NCBI RefSeq assembly: GCF_001571085.1
Contig: NZ_BCTC01000006.1
Span: 61,429 to 125,428, forward strand
Length of the DNA stretch: 64,000 nt
Source: Azohydromonas lata NBRC 102462
Lineage (GTDB): Bacteria; Pseudomonadota; Gammaproteobacteria; Burkholderiales; Burkholderiaceae_C
Reading direction: 5' to 3'
The notes under the pieces were generated by a model. That model was not told the DNA's origin, ran no database searches, and saw nothing but the letters and a program-made list of their open reading frames with translations. The translations under genes and the position numbers were made by a program. The stretch's first letter is position 1, and each line of letters opens with the position of its first letter. Shown one piece after another: positions 1 through 8,319 of the stretch.

Positions 1-1148
1 GGCGCCAGCGGCGCGTTGCTGGCCTTCTCGAAGGCTTCGGCGTCGGGGCCGTGCGGCACCATGCAGTTGTGCAGGCTCATGCCGCCGGGCTTGAAGCCTT
101 CGGGCTTGGCGTCGTACTGGCCGTACACCAGCCCCATGAACTCGCTCATGAGGTTGCGGTGGTACCAGGGCGGGCGGAAGGTGTCCTCGGCCACCATCCA
201 GCGCGGCGGGAAGATGACGAAATCGCAGTTGGCCGTGCCCGGCGTGTCGCTGGGCGAGGTCAGCACGGTGAAGATGGACGGGTCCGGGTGGTCGAAGCTG
301 ATGGACCCTATCGTCATGAAGTTGGCCGTGTCGTACTTCAGCGGCGTGAGGTTGCCGTGCCAGGCCACGACGTTGAAGGGCGTGCCGGCCTGGCTGTTGC
401 GCCACAGCGTGCCGCCGTACTTCTTGATGATTTCGTAGCCGCCCGCGCTGTCCTCATACGCCGCGACGGGCGCGAGGAAGTCGCGCGGATTGGCCAGGCC
501 GTTGGAGCCTATGGGGCCCAGCTCCGGCAGCCTGAAGGGGGCACCGTAGTTCTCGCACACGTAGGCGCGCGAGGCGCCCTGCACTTCCACCTTGAAGGCG
601 ATGCCGCGCGGCAGCAGCACCACCTCGCCGGGCTGGGCTTCCAGCACGCCCATCTCCGTGACGAAGCGCAGCGCGCCCTCCTGCGGCACGACCAGCATCT
701 CGCCGTCGGCGTTGACGAAGGCGCGCCGCTGCATGCTGCGGTTGATGAGCACCAGGTGCGCGGCCATGCCGGTTTGTGCATCCACGTCGCCGTTGACGAC
801 CACCGTGCGCAATCCGTCCACGAAGTCCAGGTGCTCGCCCTGCGGTACCGGCGTCGGGTGCCAGCGCAACGGGTCCGGCGGCGCGGCCACGCCGTCCTTG
901 GCGCCCGTCTTGAAGTAGGGCTGCTCGTAGGGGACGTAGGCCCCGGTCACCACCGAGGGCTGGCGGCGGTAGAGCCAGCTGCGGCGGTTTTCGGCACGGG
1001 GCGCCGTGAAGGCGGAGCCCGATACCAGCTCGGCGTAGAGGCCCAGCGCCACTTGCTGGGGGCTGTTGCGGCCTTGCGGCAGTGCACCGGCCACGGCCTG
1101 CGTGGAGAACTGGTTGCCGAAGCCGCTCTGGTACGTCAATGCGGTCAT
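1..1148 (-). CDS. hmgA: homogentisate 1,2-dioxygenase, partial (C-terminus beyond window)
   Basis: Iron-dependent ring-cleaving dioxygenase that opens homogentisate to maleylacetoacetate in the tyrosine/phenylacetate-type homogentisate pathway. The start ATG is at 1148-1146 with a GAAAGAG ribosome site; 382 codons are visible and roughly 50 are missing beyond the left edge. The N-terminus ([17 protein letters not shown], then [15 protein letters not shown] and [14 protein letters not shown]) is characteristic of the family. Near the left edge, [15 protein letters not shown] carries the conserved metal-site histidines. It is the last visible gene of a minus-strand operon with a Bug protein and a flavoprotein hydroxylase, which suggests the hydroxylase feeds it. 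Later pathway enzymes (isomerase, fumarylacetoacetase) are not in the window. Confidence 0.95.
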   Translation of the reverse strand, partial: MTALTYQSGFGNQFSTQAVAGALPQGRNSPQQVALGLYAELVSGSAFTAPRAENRRSWLYRRQPSVVTGAYVPYEQPYFKTGAKDGVAAPPDPLRWHPTPVPQGEHLDFVDGLRTVVVNGDVDAQTGMAAHLVLINRSMQRRAFVNADGEMLVVPQEGALRFVTEMGVLEAQPGEVVLLPRGIAFKVEVQGASRAYVCENYGAPFRLPELGPIGSNGLANPRDFLAPVAAYEDSAGGYEIIKKYGGTLWRNSQAGTPFNVVAWHGNLTPLKYDTANFMTIGSISFDHPDPSIFTVLTSPSDTPGTANCDFVIFPPRWMVAEDTFRPPWYHRNLMSEFMGLVYGQYDAKPEGFKPGGMSLHNCMVPHGPDAEAFEKASNAPLA

Positions 1149-1221
1149 GGAAAAACTCTTTCAGCAAGTCATGCGGCGGCGCCTTGCGCGGGCGGTGCGC
1201 CGCCGCGGGTTGCGGTGGGGC

Positions 1222-2190
1222 TCAGTCGAGCCTGATGTTGTTGGCCTGGATCAGCGCGCCCCAGCGGCTGCGCTCGGTGCGGGCGTAGCTTGCCATCTGC
1301 TCCGGCGTGCCCGGCAGCGGCTCCAGCCCCAGGGTCTGGAAGCGGGCCTTCACGGTCGTGGACTCCAGCGCGGCGACGAGGGCCTTGTTGAGCTTGGCCA
1401 CCACGTCGTCGCCCGTGCCTGCCGGCACCACCAGGCCCTGCCAGGCGTAGGCCTCGAAGTCCTTGACGCCCTGCTCGGCGAGCGTGGGCACGTCCGGCAA
1501 AGTCTTGAGCCGTGCCGGGCTGGCCACGCCGATGGCGCGCAGCTTGCCGCTGGTCACGTACTGCTGGACGCTGGCGGTGTCTATCAGGCCGATGTTGACC
1601 TGGCCGCCCATGACGTCCTGCACGGCCGGTGCCGCGCCCCGGTACGGCACGTGGACGAGCTTCAGGCCGCTCTTCTCGCGCAGCAGCTCGCCGGCGAGGT
1701 GGTGCGGGCTGCCGGCGCCGGCCGATGCGTAGGTCACGCCGTCGCCCTGCTTCTGCGCCCAAGCCACGAACTCCTGCCAGTTCTTCACCGGCACGTTGGG
1801 CGCGACCACCAGCAGCAGCGGGAAGCGCGCGAGCATGCCCACGGGCTTGAAGTCCTTTTCCGCGCTGTAGGACAGCTTGGAGAACAGGAAGGGGTTGACG
1901 GCCAGCGTGGCGAAGTCGGCCGTGAACATGATGTTGCCGAAGTCCTTGGACTTGGCGGCGTAGTCGGCGGCAATGTTGGTCGCGGCACCGGGCTTGTTGT
2001 TCACGACGATGGTGCGGCCCAGGGTCTTGCCCATCTGTTCGGCCACCGTGCGCGCCACGATGTCCGAGCCGCCGCCGGCGGCGTAGCCCACCACCCACTC
2101 CAGCGGCTTGTCCTGGGCTGCGGCCAGCAGCGGGAGCGTCGCCAAGGTGGCTTGGGCCAGCAGGGCCAGCGCAGTGCGTCGGGTTGTCAT
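1222..2190 (-). CDS. Bug-family (TTT) periplasmic substrate-binding protein
   Basis: Periplasmic solute receptor of the tripartite tricarboxylate transporter type, 322 residues, the usual length. The N-terminal signal peptide starts MTTRRTALALLAQA and probably ends at LLAAAQ, followed by the mature start DKPLEWVVGYAAGGGSD. Family landmarks are the NNKPGAATNIAA ligand-loop motif, YASAGAGSPHHLAGEL, and VPYRGAAPAVQDVMGGQ. The start has an AAGGAG ribosome site. It lies between the DUF2783 gene and hmgA in the same orientation, so it may capture the aromatic acid handled by this operon or a related carboxylate. No TctA/TctB membrane subunits are nearby, which is common for Bug proteins. The ligand cannot be told from sequence. 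Confidence 0.9.
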   Translation of the reverse strand: MTTRRTALALLAQATLATLPLLAAAQDKPLEWVVGYAAGGGSDIVARTVAEQMGKTLGRTIVVNNKPGAATNIAADYAAKSKDFGNIMFTADFATLAVNPFLFSKLSYSAEKDFKPVGMLARFPLLLVVAPNVPVKNWQEFVAWAQKQGDGVTYASAGAGSPHHLAGELLREKSGLKLVHVPYRGAAPAVQDVMGGQVNIGLIDTASVQQYVTSGKLRAIGVASPARLKTLPDVPTLAEQGVKDFEAYAWQGLVVPAGTGDDVVAKLNKALVAALESTTVKARFQTLGLEPLPGTPEQMASYARTERSRWGALIQANNIRLD

Positions 2191-2237
2191 GGGAGTCTCC
2201 TTCAGTCGTTGTAGATGGTTTTCGCGTGCGTGGGGGC

Positions 2238-2438
2238 TCAGGCCGTTTCGCCGCTGGCACGCGCCAGGGCCAGGGCCGTCTTCAGGACGTCCAGGCGTCC
2301 GATGTGGTTGGACAGCAGCAGCACCAGGCGGGCGTTGAGCGCGTGGCTGGCCTGCGGTGTCAGGTCGCGGTGGCTGTCGATGAGCGCCTCGTAGAAGTCG
2401 TCGGGCGCATCCAGGTTGGGTTCGGTGATCAGCGGCAT
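2238..2438 (-). CDS. DUF2783 small protein, putative coupling component of the flavoprotein hydroxylase
   Basis: A 66-residue acidic protein beginning MPLITEPNLDAPDDFYEALI. The core (DSHRDLTPQASHALNARLVL, then LLSNHIG) matches the second copy at 8011-8241, so the pair is a conserved family (DUF2783). It starts 20 bases after the flavoprotein stop and is almost certainly cotranscribed. By analogy with the two-component 3-hydroxyphenylacetate hydroxylase of Pseudomonas putida U (large flavoprotein MhaA plus small MhaB), it may act as a coupling protein. That role is inferred from gene order and size. No catalytic motif is visible. Confidence 0.8.
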   Translation of the reverse strand: MPLITEPNLDAPDDFYEALIDSHRDLTPQASHALNARLVLLLSNHIGRLDVLKTALALARASGETA

Positions 2439-2458
2439 GGCGGGGTTCTCGCGGCAGG

Positions 2459-4117
2459 TCAGGCCAGCGCGCAGGCGCGCGCCATGGCGGCCTTCACGGC
2501 GGGCAGGGAGGGATGGCGCCAGCGCGCGCACACGTGCTGGTCGGGGCGGATGAGGTAGGCGCTGCCGGGCTGCAGGTCGTAGCGCCGCGCCGCGTGGCCT
2601 TCGGCGTCGCTGTGCGCGTCCAGCACCAGCACCTTGGCGCCCAGCTCGGCGGCCCAGGCCGGGGCCATTCCCCAGCACAGCAAGGTGAACTCCGGGCCCA
2701 GCTCGCGCAGCAGCCAGGTGTCGCGGCCGGCGATGCGCAGCGGCGCGTCGGCCGCCGCGGCGCCGGGGCGCATCAGGGCGCCGAAGGCGTCGCCGTCGGC
2801 CGTGTTGAGCGTGGAGCCGTCCAGCGTGGCGGGCACCGACAGGCGGCCGCTGTTGACGAGCTTGCGCGCGAAGCCGTGCTCCCGCGCCAGTGCCAGGGTG
2901 GCGTCGCGGAACAGCCGGCTGATCTCGCTCTTGGGCGTGATGAAGTCGGTGGCGCGGGTGGAGTTGAGGATGTTCTCGTCGGCGGCGTATTCGCGCTCAC
3001 GGGCATAGCTGTCCAGCAGCGCCTCCGGCGAGGTGCCGCGCAGCACGCGGTCCAGCTTCCAGGCCAGGTTCTCGGCGTCCTGCACGCCGGAGTTGGCGCC
3101 GCGCGCGCCGAAGGGCGAGACGCCATGCGCCGAGTCGCCGGCGAACAGCACGCGCCCATGGCGGAAGCTGTCCATGCGCAGGCAGGCGAAGGTGTAGACG
3201 CTGGCCCACTCCAGGGTGAACAGATGAGCGGGCAACGGCAAGCCGTCGCCCTTGCTGGCGGCCGCTGCGCGGAGCAATGCTTCCACGCGCGGGATGATGT
3301 TCTCCGGCCGCTTCTCGACTTCCGGGTCCGCATCCCAGCCCAGTTGGAAATCGATGCGCCACACGCCGTCAGGCTGCCTGTGCAGCAGCACGCTCTGGTT
3401 GGGGTGGAAGGGCGGGTCGAACCAGAACCAGCGCTCGGCCGGGAAGTCGGCCTTCATCTTCACGTCGGCGATGAGGAAGCGGTCCTTGAAGACGCGGCCC
3501 TTGCTTTCCAGGCCCAGCAGGCCGCGCAGCGGTGAGCGCGAGCCGTCGCAGGCGGCCACGTAGTCGGCCACGATCTCGTAGCGCCCATCCGGCGTGTCTA
3601 CGGCCAGGCGGGCGCCGTCGCCGCCCTGCTCCAGGCCGGCCACGGCATGGCGCCAGCGGATCTCGATGTTGGGCAGCTCGCCGGCGCGCGCGGCCAGGTA
3701 GGCCTCGGCGTAGTACTGCTGCAGGTTGACGAAGGCCGGGCGCTCGTGGCCGGCCTCGGGCAGCAAGTCGAACTGGAAGACCTGCTGCGCCTTGAAGAAG
3801 ACCTTGCCCACGTTCCAGCTCACGCCCTTGTCCACCATGGGCTGGCCCACGCCCAGGCGGTCCCAGATTTCCAGCGTGCGCTTGGCAAAGCAGATGGCGC
3901 GCGAGCCGGTGGAGAGCTTGTGGTCGTTGTCCAGCAGCAGCACGCGCTGGCCGCGCTGCGCCAGGTCGATGGCCAGGCTCAGGCCGACGGGGCCGGCGCC
4001 GACCACCACCACCGGGTGGCGCACGGGCGTGGCGGCGTCCTGGTCGGGGCTGCGCCGGTATTCGAACTCGGTGGCCTGGATGTCGATGCCGGAGGCGGTG
4101 TAGAGCGGATCGCGCAT
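2459..4117 (-). CDS. FAD-dependent aromatic hydroxylase (FAD_binding_3 family, MhpA/MhaA-like), copy 1
   Basis: Class A flavoprotein monooxygenase of 552 residues. It has the dinucleotide-binding motif VVVVGAGPVGLSLAIDLAQ near residue 36, a DG motif (AACDGSRSPLRGLLGL) and the second FAD motif LFAGDSAHGVSPFGARGANS. The C-terminal thioredoxin-like domain ends in LIRPDQHVCARWRH, as in large phenol and 3-(3-hydroxyphenyl)propionate hydroxylases. It is paralogous to 6338-7993, sharing blocks such as FPAERWFWFDPPFH. It is followed at once by a DUF2783 gene and, one gene on, by hmgA. The best working role is ring hydroxylation of a hydroxyphenylacetate-type substrate to homogentisate; the substrate is inferred from context. 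Confidence 0.85.
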   Translation of the reverse strand: MRDPLYTASGIDIQATEFEYRRSPDQDAATPVRHPVVVVGAGPVGLSLAIDLAQRGQRVLLLDNDHKLSTGSRAICFAKRTLEIWDRLGVGQPMVDKGVSWNVGKVFFKAQQVFQFDLLPEAGHERPAFVNLQQYYAEAYLAARAGELPNIEIRWRHAVAGLEQGGDGARLAVDTPDGRYEIVADYVAACDGSRSPLRGLLGLESKGRVFKDRFLIADVKMKADFPAERWFWFDPPFHPNQSVLLHRQPDGVWRIDFQLGWDADPEVEKRPENIIPRVEALLRAAAASKGDGLPLPAHLFTLEWASVYTFACLRMDSFRHGRVLFAGDSAHGVSPFGARGANSGVQDAENLAWKLDRVLRGTSPEALLDSYAREREYAADENILNSTRATDFITPKSEISRLFRDATLALAREHGFARKLVNSGRLSVPATLDGSTLNTADGDAFGALMRPGAAAADAPLRIAGRDTWLLRELGPEFTLLCWGMAPAWAAELGAKVLVLDAHSDAEGHAARRYDLQPGSAYLIRPDQHVCARWRHPSLPAVKAAMARACALA

Positions 4118-4220
4118 GGCAAGGCGTAGGGGCGTGACGGGGCCTGCGGGTCAACGCATGGCGTTCAAAGGCGGTGAGGGCCGCGGCGCCGCCAGGGCGC
4201 CGCGGCTCAGGCGTGGGCGA

Positions 4221-5174
4221 TCAGGACTCGAGCGCTTTCCACATGTCGATGTCGCGCTGCGCGGTCCACACGCGCGGGTCGGCGTACTGCGTGGCCTCGT
4301 CGTAGGCGCGGGTCACGTCGAACGGCATGCAGTGGTCGAAGATCACCCACTGGCCGTACTTGGGCGCGAGCTGCGCGTAGGCGTCCTTGTAGGTGCTCTT
4401 GAGGTCCTTGCCAGCGGCCGCACCCGCCTGCACGGCGGCATACAGGTCGGAGACGAAGGCGCGCGTGCCCGCCAGGCCGGCTTGCACCTGCTCCTGGCCC
4501 ACCAGCGCCGCGCCGCGGCCCGGGACCAGCGCCAGCGGGTTGAGCTTGCCGATGTTGTCCAGCGTCTGCGGCCAGTCCTTGAAGTAGGCGTCGCCCGCAT
4601 ACGGCGTGGCGTCGAACTCCACCAGGTCGCCGGACAGAAGCGTGCGCTCCTGCGGCAGCCACACCACCGTGTCGCCCTTGGTGTGGCCGCGGCCGAGCTG
4701 CAGCAACTGCACTTCGAGCTTGCCCAGCCACAGCGTCATCTTCCCCGTGAAGGTCATGGTGGGCCAGGTCAGGCCCGCGGGCACCGTCTCGACGTTGCGG
4801 AACAGGCGCGGGAAGCGGCCGATCTCGCTGGCCTTGTCCTGCTCGCCGCGCTCGACGATCAGGTCGTAGGTGTCCTGGCTGGCCAGGATCTGCTGCGGCT
4901 CGTAGGCCGAGGCGCCCAGCACGCGCACGGCGTGGTAGTGCGTGAGGACGACGTACTTGATGGGCTTGTCCGTCACCTCGCGGATGCGGCGGATCACGTC
5001 CGCCGCCATGGCCGGCGTGGCCTGGGTGTCGGCCACCAGCACGGCGTCGTCGCCGATGATGATGCCGGTGTTGGGGTCGCCTTCGGCCGTGTAGGCCCAG
5101 GCATGCTCCGAAATCTGCGTGAAGCTGACCTTCTTTTCTTCCAGGTCGGCTTGAGAGGCGAACGCTTTGCTCAT
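4221..5174 (-). CDS. MBL-fold hydrolase with altered metal-binding motifs
   Basis: Metallo-beta-lactamase-fold protein of 317 residues; the ATG at 5174 is preferred over a TTG six bases upstream. The canonical HxHxDH motif reads THYHAVRVLGASAY (residues 78-91), so the Asp and third His are Val and Arg. The later motifs GRGHTKGD and LLSGDLVEF keep H164 and D183, but the last His motif reads VPGRG. The fold is intact, but a normal di-zinc site cannot form. It is first in the minus-strand operon with the hydroxylase and hmgA and is divergent from the IclR gene. A hydrolytic or scaffold role in aromatic acid catabolism is possible; the function is unknown. Confidence 0.8.
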   Translation of the reverse strand: MSKAFASQADLEEKKVSFTQISEHAWAYTAEGDPNTGIIIGDDAVLVADTQATPAMAADVIRRIREVTDKPIKYVVLTHYHAVRVLGASAYEPQQILASQDTYDLIVERGEQDKASEIGRFPRLFRNVETVPAGLTWPTMTFTGKMTLWLGKLEVQLLQLGRGHTKGDTVVWLPQERTLLSGDLVEFDATPYAGDAYFKDWPQTLDNIGKLNPLALVPGRGAALVGQEQVQAGLAGTRAFVSDLYAAVQAGAAAGKDLKSTYKDAYAQLAPKYGQWVIFDHCMPFDVTRAYDEATQYADPRVWTAQRDIDMWKALES

Positions 5175-5243
5175 GATCAATTTCGCTGAACTGATTCAGC
5201 ATTGTTTAACGTTGGACTTGATCTTAGTCAGAGCCTTCGCTAA

Positions 5244-5261
5244 TGTCTAATCAATTAGACA
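5244..5261. promoter_or_regulatory. Inverted repeat, candidate IclR operator
   Basis: TGTCTAATCAATTAGACA has perfect 8-bp arms around a 2-bp centre. It sits in the AT-rich divergent region 5175-5283, 22 bases before the IclR start. The position allows control of both the IclR gene and the catabolic operon. Assignment to IclR is inferred from position; I found no second clear copy before the second hydroxylase. Confidence 0.6.
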
Positions 5262-5283
5262 AGTGAAAACCCTTAGGTGATTT

Positions 5284-6096
5284 ATGCAAGAAGCCATTCC
5301 ACCCTTTGAAGAGGCTGCCATGCCGGCCGAGAAAAGCTCCCGGGGCATACAGAGCATCGAGGTGGGCGGCCAGTTGTTGCTGGCGCTGGCCCACCAGGGC
5401 CGGCCCATGGCCTTGAAAGACTTGGCCCGCGAGGCGGGAATGGCACCGGCCAAGGCCCATCCTTACCTGGTGAGCTTCTGCAAGTTGGGCTTGATCGAGC
5501 AGGAGGCGGGCAGCGGCCGCTACGGGCTGGGTCCGCTGGCCATGCAGCTGGGCCTGATCAGCCTGCAGCAGTTCGACCCGGTGCGCATGGCCACGCCGCT
5601 GATCGAAGACCTGGCCGCGTCCACGGGGCACACCATGGCCATTGCCGTGTGGGGCAACCGTGGCCCAACCATCGTGCGCGTGGCCGAAGCGCCCAGCCCG
5701 GTGCACGTGGCCATGCGCCACGGCACCGTGATGAGCCTGCGCGGCACGGCGTCCGGCTGGTTGTTTGCCGCGTATCGGTCCGGCAACGAGGTGCAATCCG
5801 TCCTGGCCTTGGAGGCGGCCTCGGCGGCCGAAGGCGCCCTGAGGCTGGATGACCAGGCTTTCCAGGCCAAGCTGGCCGAGATACGCGTGCAGGGCATGGC
5901 CCGCGTGGTGGACCAGGCCATCCAGGGCGTGAGCGCGCTGGCGGCGCCGGTGTTCGATGGGCAGGGACAGCTGCTGCTGTCCATCACCGGCATAGGCCCA
6001 AGCGCCACTTTCGACACGGCCTGGGATGGCGCCTTGGCTGGCGCCATCCGCGATTGCGCGCGCGGGCTGTCCCGCCAGTTGGGCGCGAAAATCTGA
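5284..6096 (+). CDS. IclR-family transcriptional regulator
   Basis: A 270-residue regulator. An N-terminal winged-helix domain (residues 19-80, including LALAHQGRPMALKDLAREAG and the recognition region APAKAHPYLVSFCKLGLIEQ) is followed by the ligand-binding IclR domain (RVAEAPSPVHVAMRHGTVMS, then GTASGWLFAAY and GVSALAAPVFDGQGQ). It is transcribed away from the MBL/hydroxylase/Bug/hmgA operon and towards the second hydroxylase pair, so it probably controls both. Members of this family often sense aromatic acids. A rho-independent terminator follows at 6151-6175, which separates it from the second hydroxylase transcript. Confidence 0.9.
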   Translation: MQEAIPPFEEAAMPAEKSSRGIQSIEVGGQLLLALAHQGRPMALKDLAREAGMAPAKAHPYLVSFCKLGLIEQEAGSGRYGLGPLAMQLGLISLQQFDPVRMATPLIEDLAASTGHTMAIAVWGNRGPTIVRVAEAPSPVHVAMRHGTVMSLRGTASGWLFAAYRSGNEVQSVLALEAASAAEGALRLDDQAFQAKLAEIRVQGMARVVDQAIQGVSALAAPVFDGQGQLLLSITGIGPSATFDTAWDGALAGAIRDCARGLSRQLGAKI

Positions 6097-6150
6097 CGGA
6101 CCCGGGCCGGCGCCCAAAGCCGACCGCCATCCTCCGTTCCTTCATCCACT

Positions 6151-6175
6151 GCGCCGCATGCCGGCGCTTTTTTTT
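6151..6175 (+). terminator. Rho-independent terminator after the IclR gene
   Basis: A 6-bp stem (GCGCCG / CGGCGC) with loop CATGC is followed directly by eight T residues. It lies 55 bases after the IclR stop, in the correct orientation. Confidence 0.8.
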
Positions 6176-6243
6176 GCCTGTTCACGTCTTGGGCCATGGC
6201 GCACGCCGTGGGCACACCCATCCCGAATGCGCGTTTCCCCTAG

Positions 6244-6264
6244 GTTAATGAATTTGCAATTAAC
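6244..6264. promoter_or_regulatory. AT-rich leader of the second hydroxylase with small inverted repeat
   Basis: GTTAAT and ATTAAC form 6-bp arms separated by 9 bases, in an AT-rich segment (about 6240-6320) upstream of the flavoprotein start at 6338. It is a plausible promoter/operator zone, but it does not match the palindrome at 5244-5261. Confidence 0.3.
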
Positions 6265-6337
6265 AAACTCGAGCCATAAACTGCAAGCAAGTTAGTTATT
6301 AACAAATGATTTTGTCCAAAAACCTTGGAGACACGCC

Positions 6338-7993
6338 ATGCTCAAGAGCTACACCTATCCCAAGTTCGAGTACCGCAAGCCGCCTGAGCTTTGCGGCGAC
6401 GGGCCGCGGCGCTATCCGGTCGTCATCGTCGGCGCCGGGCCGGTGGGCCTGACGGCGGCGCTGGACTGCCGGCTGCACGGCATACCCGTGGTCGTGCTCG
6501 ACGACGACAACACCGTTTCCGTCGGCTCCCGCGGCCTGTGCTACGCCAAGCGCGCCCTGGAGATCCTGGACCGCGTGGGCGTGGGCGAACCCGTGGTGGA
6601 CAAGGGCGTGGGCTGGAACGTGGGCCGCACCTTCTTCGGCGAAGGCGAGGTGTTCAACTTCGACCTGCTGCCCGCGGCCGACCACAAGCGCCCGGGCATG
6701 GTGAACCTGCAGCAGTACTACCTGGAGCAGTTCCAGGTGGAGCGCTGCAAGGAGATGGGCGTCGAGATCCGCTGGAAGAACAAGGTCGTCTCCGTCGCGC
6801 CGGAGGGCGACAAGGTCACGCTGCAGGTCGAGACGCCGGACGGCGTGTACGCGCTGGAGACGGACTGGCTCATCGTGTGCGACGGCGCGCGCAGCCCTGT
6901 GCGCAACCTGCTGGGCCTGGACATCGACGGCAAGATCTTCATGGACCGCTTCCTGATCGCCGACGTGATCATGAAGGCGCAGTTCCCGGCCGAGCGCTGG
7001 TTCTGGTTCGACCCGCCCTTCCACCGCAACCAGAGCGTGCTGCTGCACCGCGAGGCCGACGACGTCTGGCGCATCGATTTCCAGCTCGGCTGGGACGTGG
7101 ACCCGGAGGAGGAAAAGAAGCCGGAGAAGGTGATCCCGCGCATCCAGGCCATGTTGGGCGACGAGCGCGAGTTCGATCTGGAATGGGTCAGCGTCTACAC
7201 CTTCCAGTGCCGCCGCATGGGCCGCTTCAACCACGGCCGCGTGCTCTTTGCCGGCGATGCTGCGCACCAGGTGTCGCCCTTCGGCGCACGCGGCGCCAAC
7301 TCCGGCATCCAGGACACGGACAACCTGGTGTGGAAGCTCAAGTTGGTGCTGGACGGCCTGGCGCCGCAACGCCTGCTGGACACCTACTCCGAAGAGCGCG
7401 TGCATGCCGCCGACGAGAACATCATGAACTCGACGCGCTCCACCGACTTCATCACGCCCAAGAGCAACACCAGCAAGGCTTTCCGCAACGCGGTGCTGCA
7501 GCTCGCGCAGCAGCATGCCTTTGCCCGCAAGCTGGTGAACTCCGGGCGCCTGTCCGTGCCCGCGTTCTACAGCCGCTCCTCGCTCAACACGCCGGACGTT
7601 GACGTGTTCGCCGGCGACATGGAGCCCGGCGCGCCCATGGAGGACGCACCCGTCGTGGCCGACGGCCGGCAGGCCTGGCTGATCGACCAGATCGGCAACC
7701 GCTTCCAGTTGATGGTGTATGCGGACGACCCCGCCACCGTGGACAAGAGCCTGCTGGGCGCGCTGCTGGACGCGCCCATTCCCGTGGAACCCCTCATCGT
7801 GTCGCCCAAGGCCGCCACGCTGCCGGGCGTGCGCGTGCTGCAGGACGTCAAGGGGCTGGTGGCCGCCCGCTACGACGCCCGCGACGGCAGCGCCTTCCTG
7901 CTGAGGCCCGACCAGCATGTGTGCGCCCGCTGGCGCCGCCTGGATGCCGCACATGTGCGCGCAGCCGTTGCCCGTGCAACCTGCAACGCCTGA
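6338..7993 (+). CDS. FAD-dependent aromatic hydroxylase (FAD_binding_3 family, MhpA/MhaA-like), copy 2
   Basis: A 551-residue class A flavoprotein monooxygenase, paralogous to 2459-4117 along its whole length. It has the FAD motif YPVVIVGAGPVGLTAALDC (about residue 27), DG motif IVCDGARSPVRNLLGL, and GD motif VLFAGDAAHQVSPFGARGAN. The C-terminal domain ends in FLLRPDQHVCARWRRL. A good ribosome site (TTGGAGAC) precedes the ATG. It is followed 17 bases on by its own DUF2783 partner. The two copies differ most in the C-terminal third, so they may accept different aromatic substrates. Hydroxylation of a hydroxyphenylacetate-type compound is inferred from linkage to hmgA. Confidence 0.85.
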   Translation: MLKSYTYPKFEYRKPPELCGDGPRRYPVVIVGAGPVGLTAALDCRLHGIPVVVLDDDNTVSVGSRGLCYAKRALEILDRVGVGEPVVDKGVGWNVGRTFFGEGEVFNFDLLPAADHKRPGMVNLQQYYLEQFQVERCKEMGVEIRWKNKVVSVAPEGDKVTLQVETPDGVYALETDWLIVCDGARSPVRNLLGLDIDGKIFMDRFLIADVIMKAQFPAERWFWFDPPFHRNQSVLLHREADDVWRIDFQLGWDVDPEEEKKPEKVIPRIQAMLGDEREFDLEWVSVYTFQCRRMGRFNHGRVLFAGDAAHQVSPFGARGANSGIQDTDNLVWKLKLVLDGLAPQRLLDTYSEERVHAADENIMNSTRSTDFITPKSNTSKAFRNAVLQLAQQHAFARKLVNSGRLSVPAFYSRSSLNTPDVDVFAGDMEPGAPMEDAPVVADGRQAWLIDQIGNRFQLMVYADDPATVDKSLLGALLDAPIPVEPLIVSPKAATLPGVRVLQDVKGLVAARYDARDGSAFLLRPDQHVCARWRRLDAAHVRAAVARATCNA

Positions 7994-8010
7994 CTGCCAA
8001 GGAGATTTTC

Positions 8011-8241
8011 ATGAGCCTTCAACTGCAACCCAACTTCTCGGAAGCCGGCAAGCGCTACTACCGCGATTTTTCGGCGGGCGACGACTTCTACCAGTTGCTC
8101 ATCGACATGCATCGTGACCTCAGCGACGAGCAAAGCGCGCTCGTCAACGCCAAGCTGATCCTGCTGCTGAGCAACCACGTCGGCGACATCGCCGTGTTGC
8201 GCGAAGCCATGGCCCTCGCGCGCCAGGGCGTGGCGGTGTGA
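8011..8241 (+). CDS. DUF2783 small protein, partner of hydroxylase copy 2
   Basis: A 76-residue protein starting MSLQLQPNFSEAGKRYYRDF with an AAGGAG ribosome site. The segment FYQLLIDMHRDLSDEQSALV and then NAKLILLLSNHVG align with the 66-residue copy at 2238-2438; this copy has about ten more N-terminal residues. The repeated pairing with a flavoprotein supports a role as a dedicated accessory or coupling subunit. No enzymatic motif is seen. Confidence 0.8.
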   Translation: MSLQLQPNFSEAGKRYYRDFSAGDDFYQLLIDMHRDLSDEQSALVNAKLILLLSNHVGDIAVLREAMALARQGVAV

Positions 8242-8319
8242 GCGTGGCCGGCCGTGGGCGGCCGGGTCGTGCCCGGCGTGCCGGTACTCGCCGGTCGCGC
8301 CGGAAGGCCGATGGGGTGG

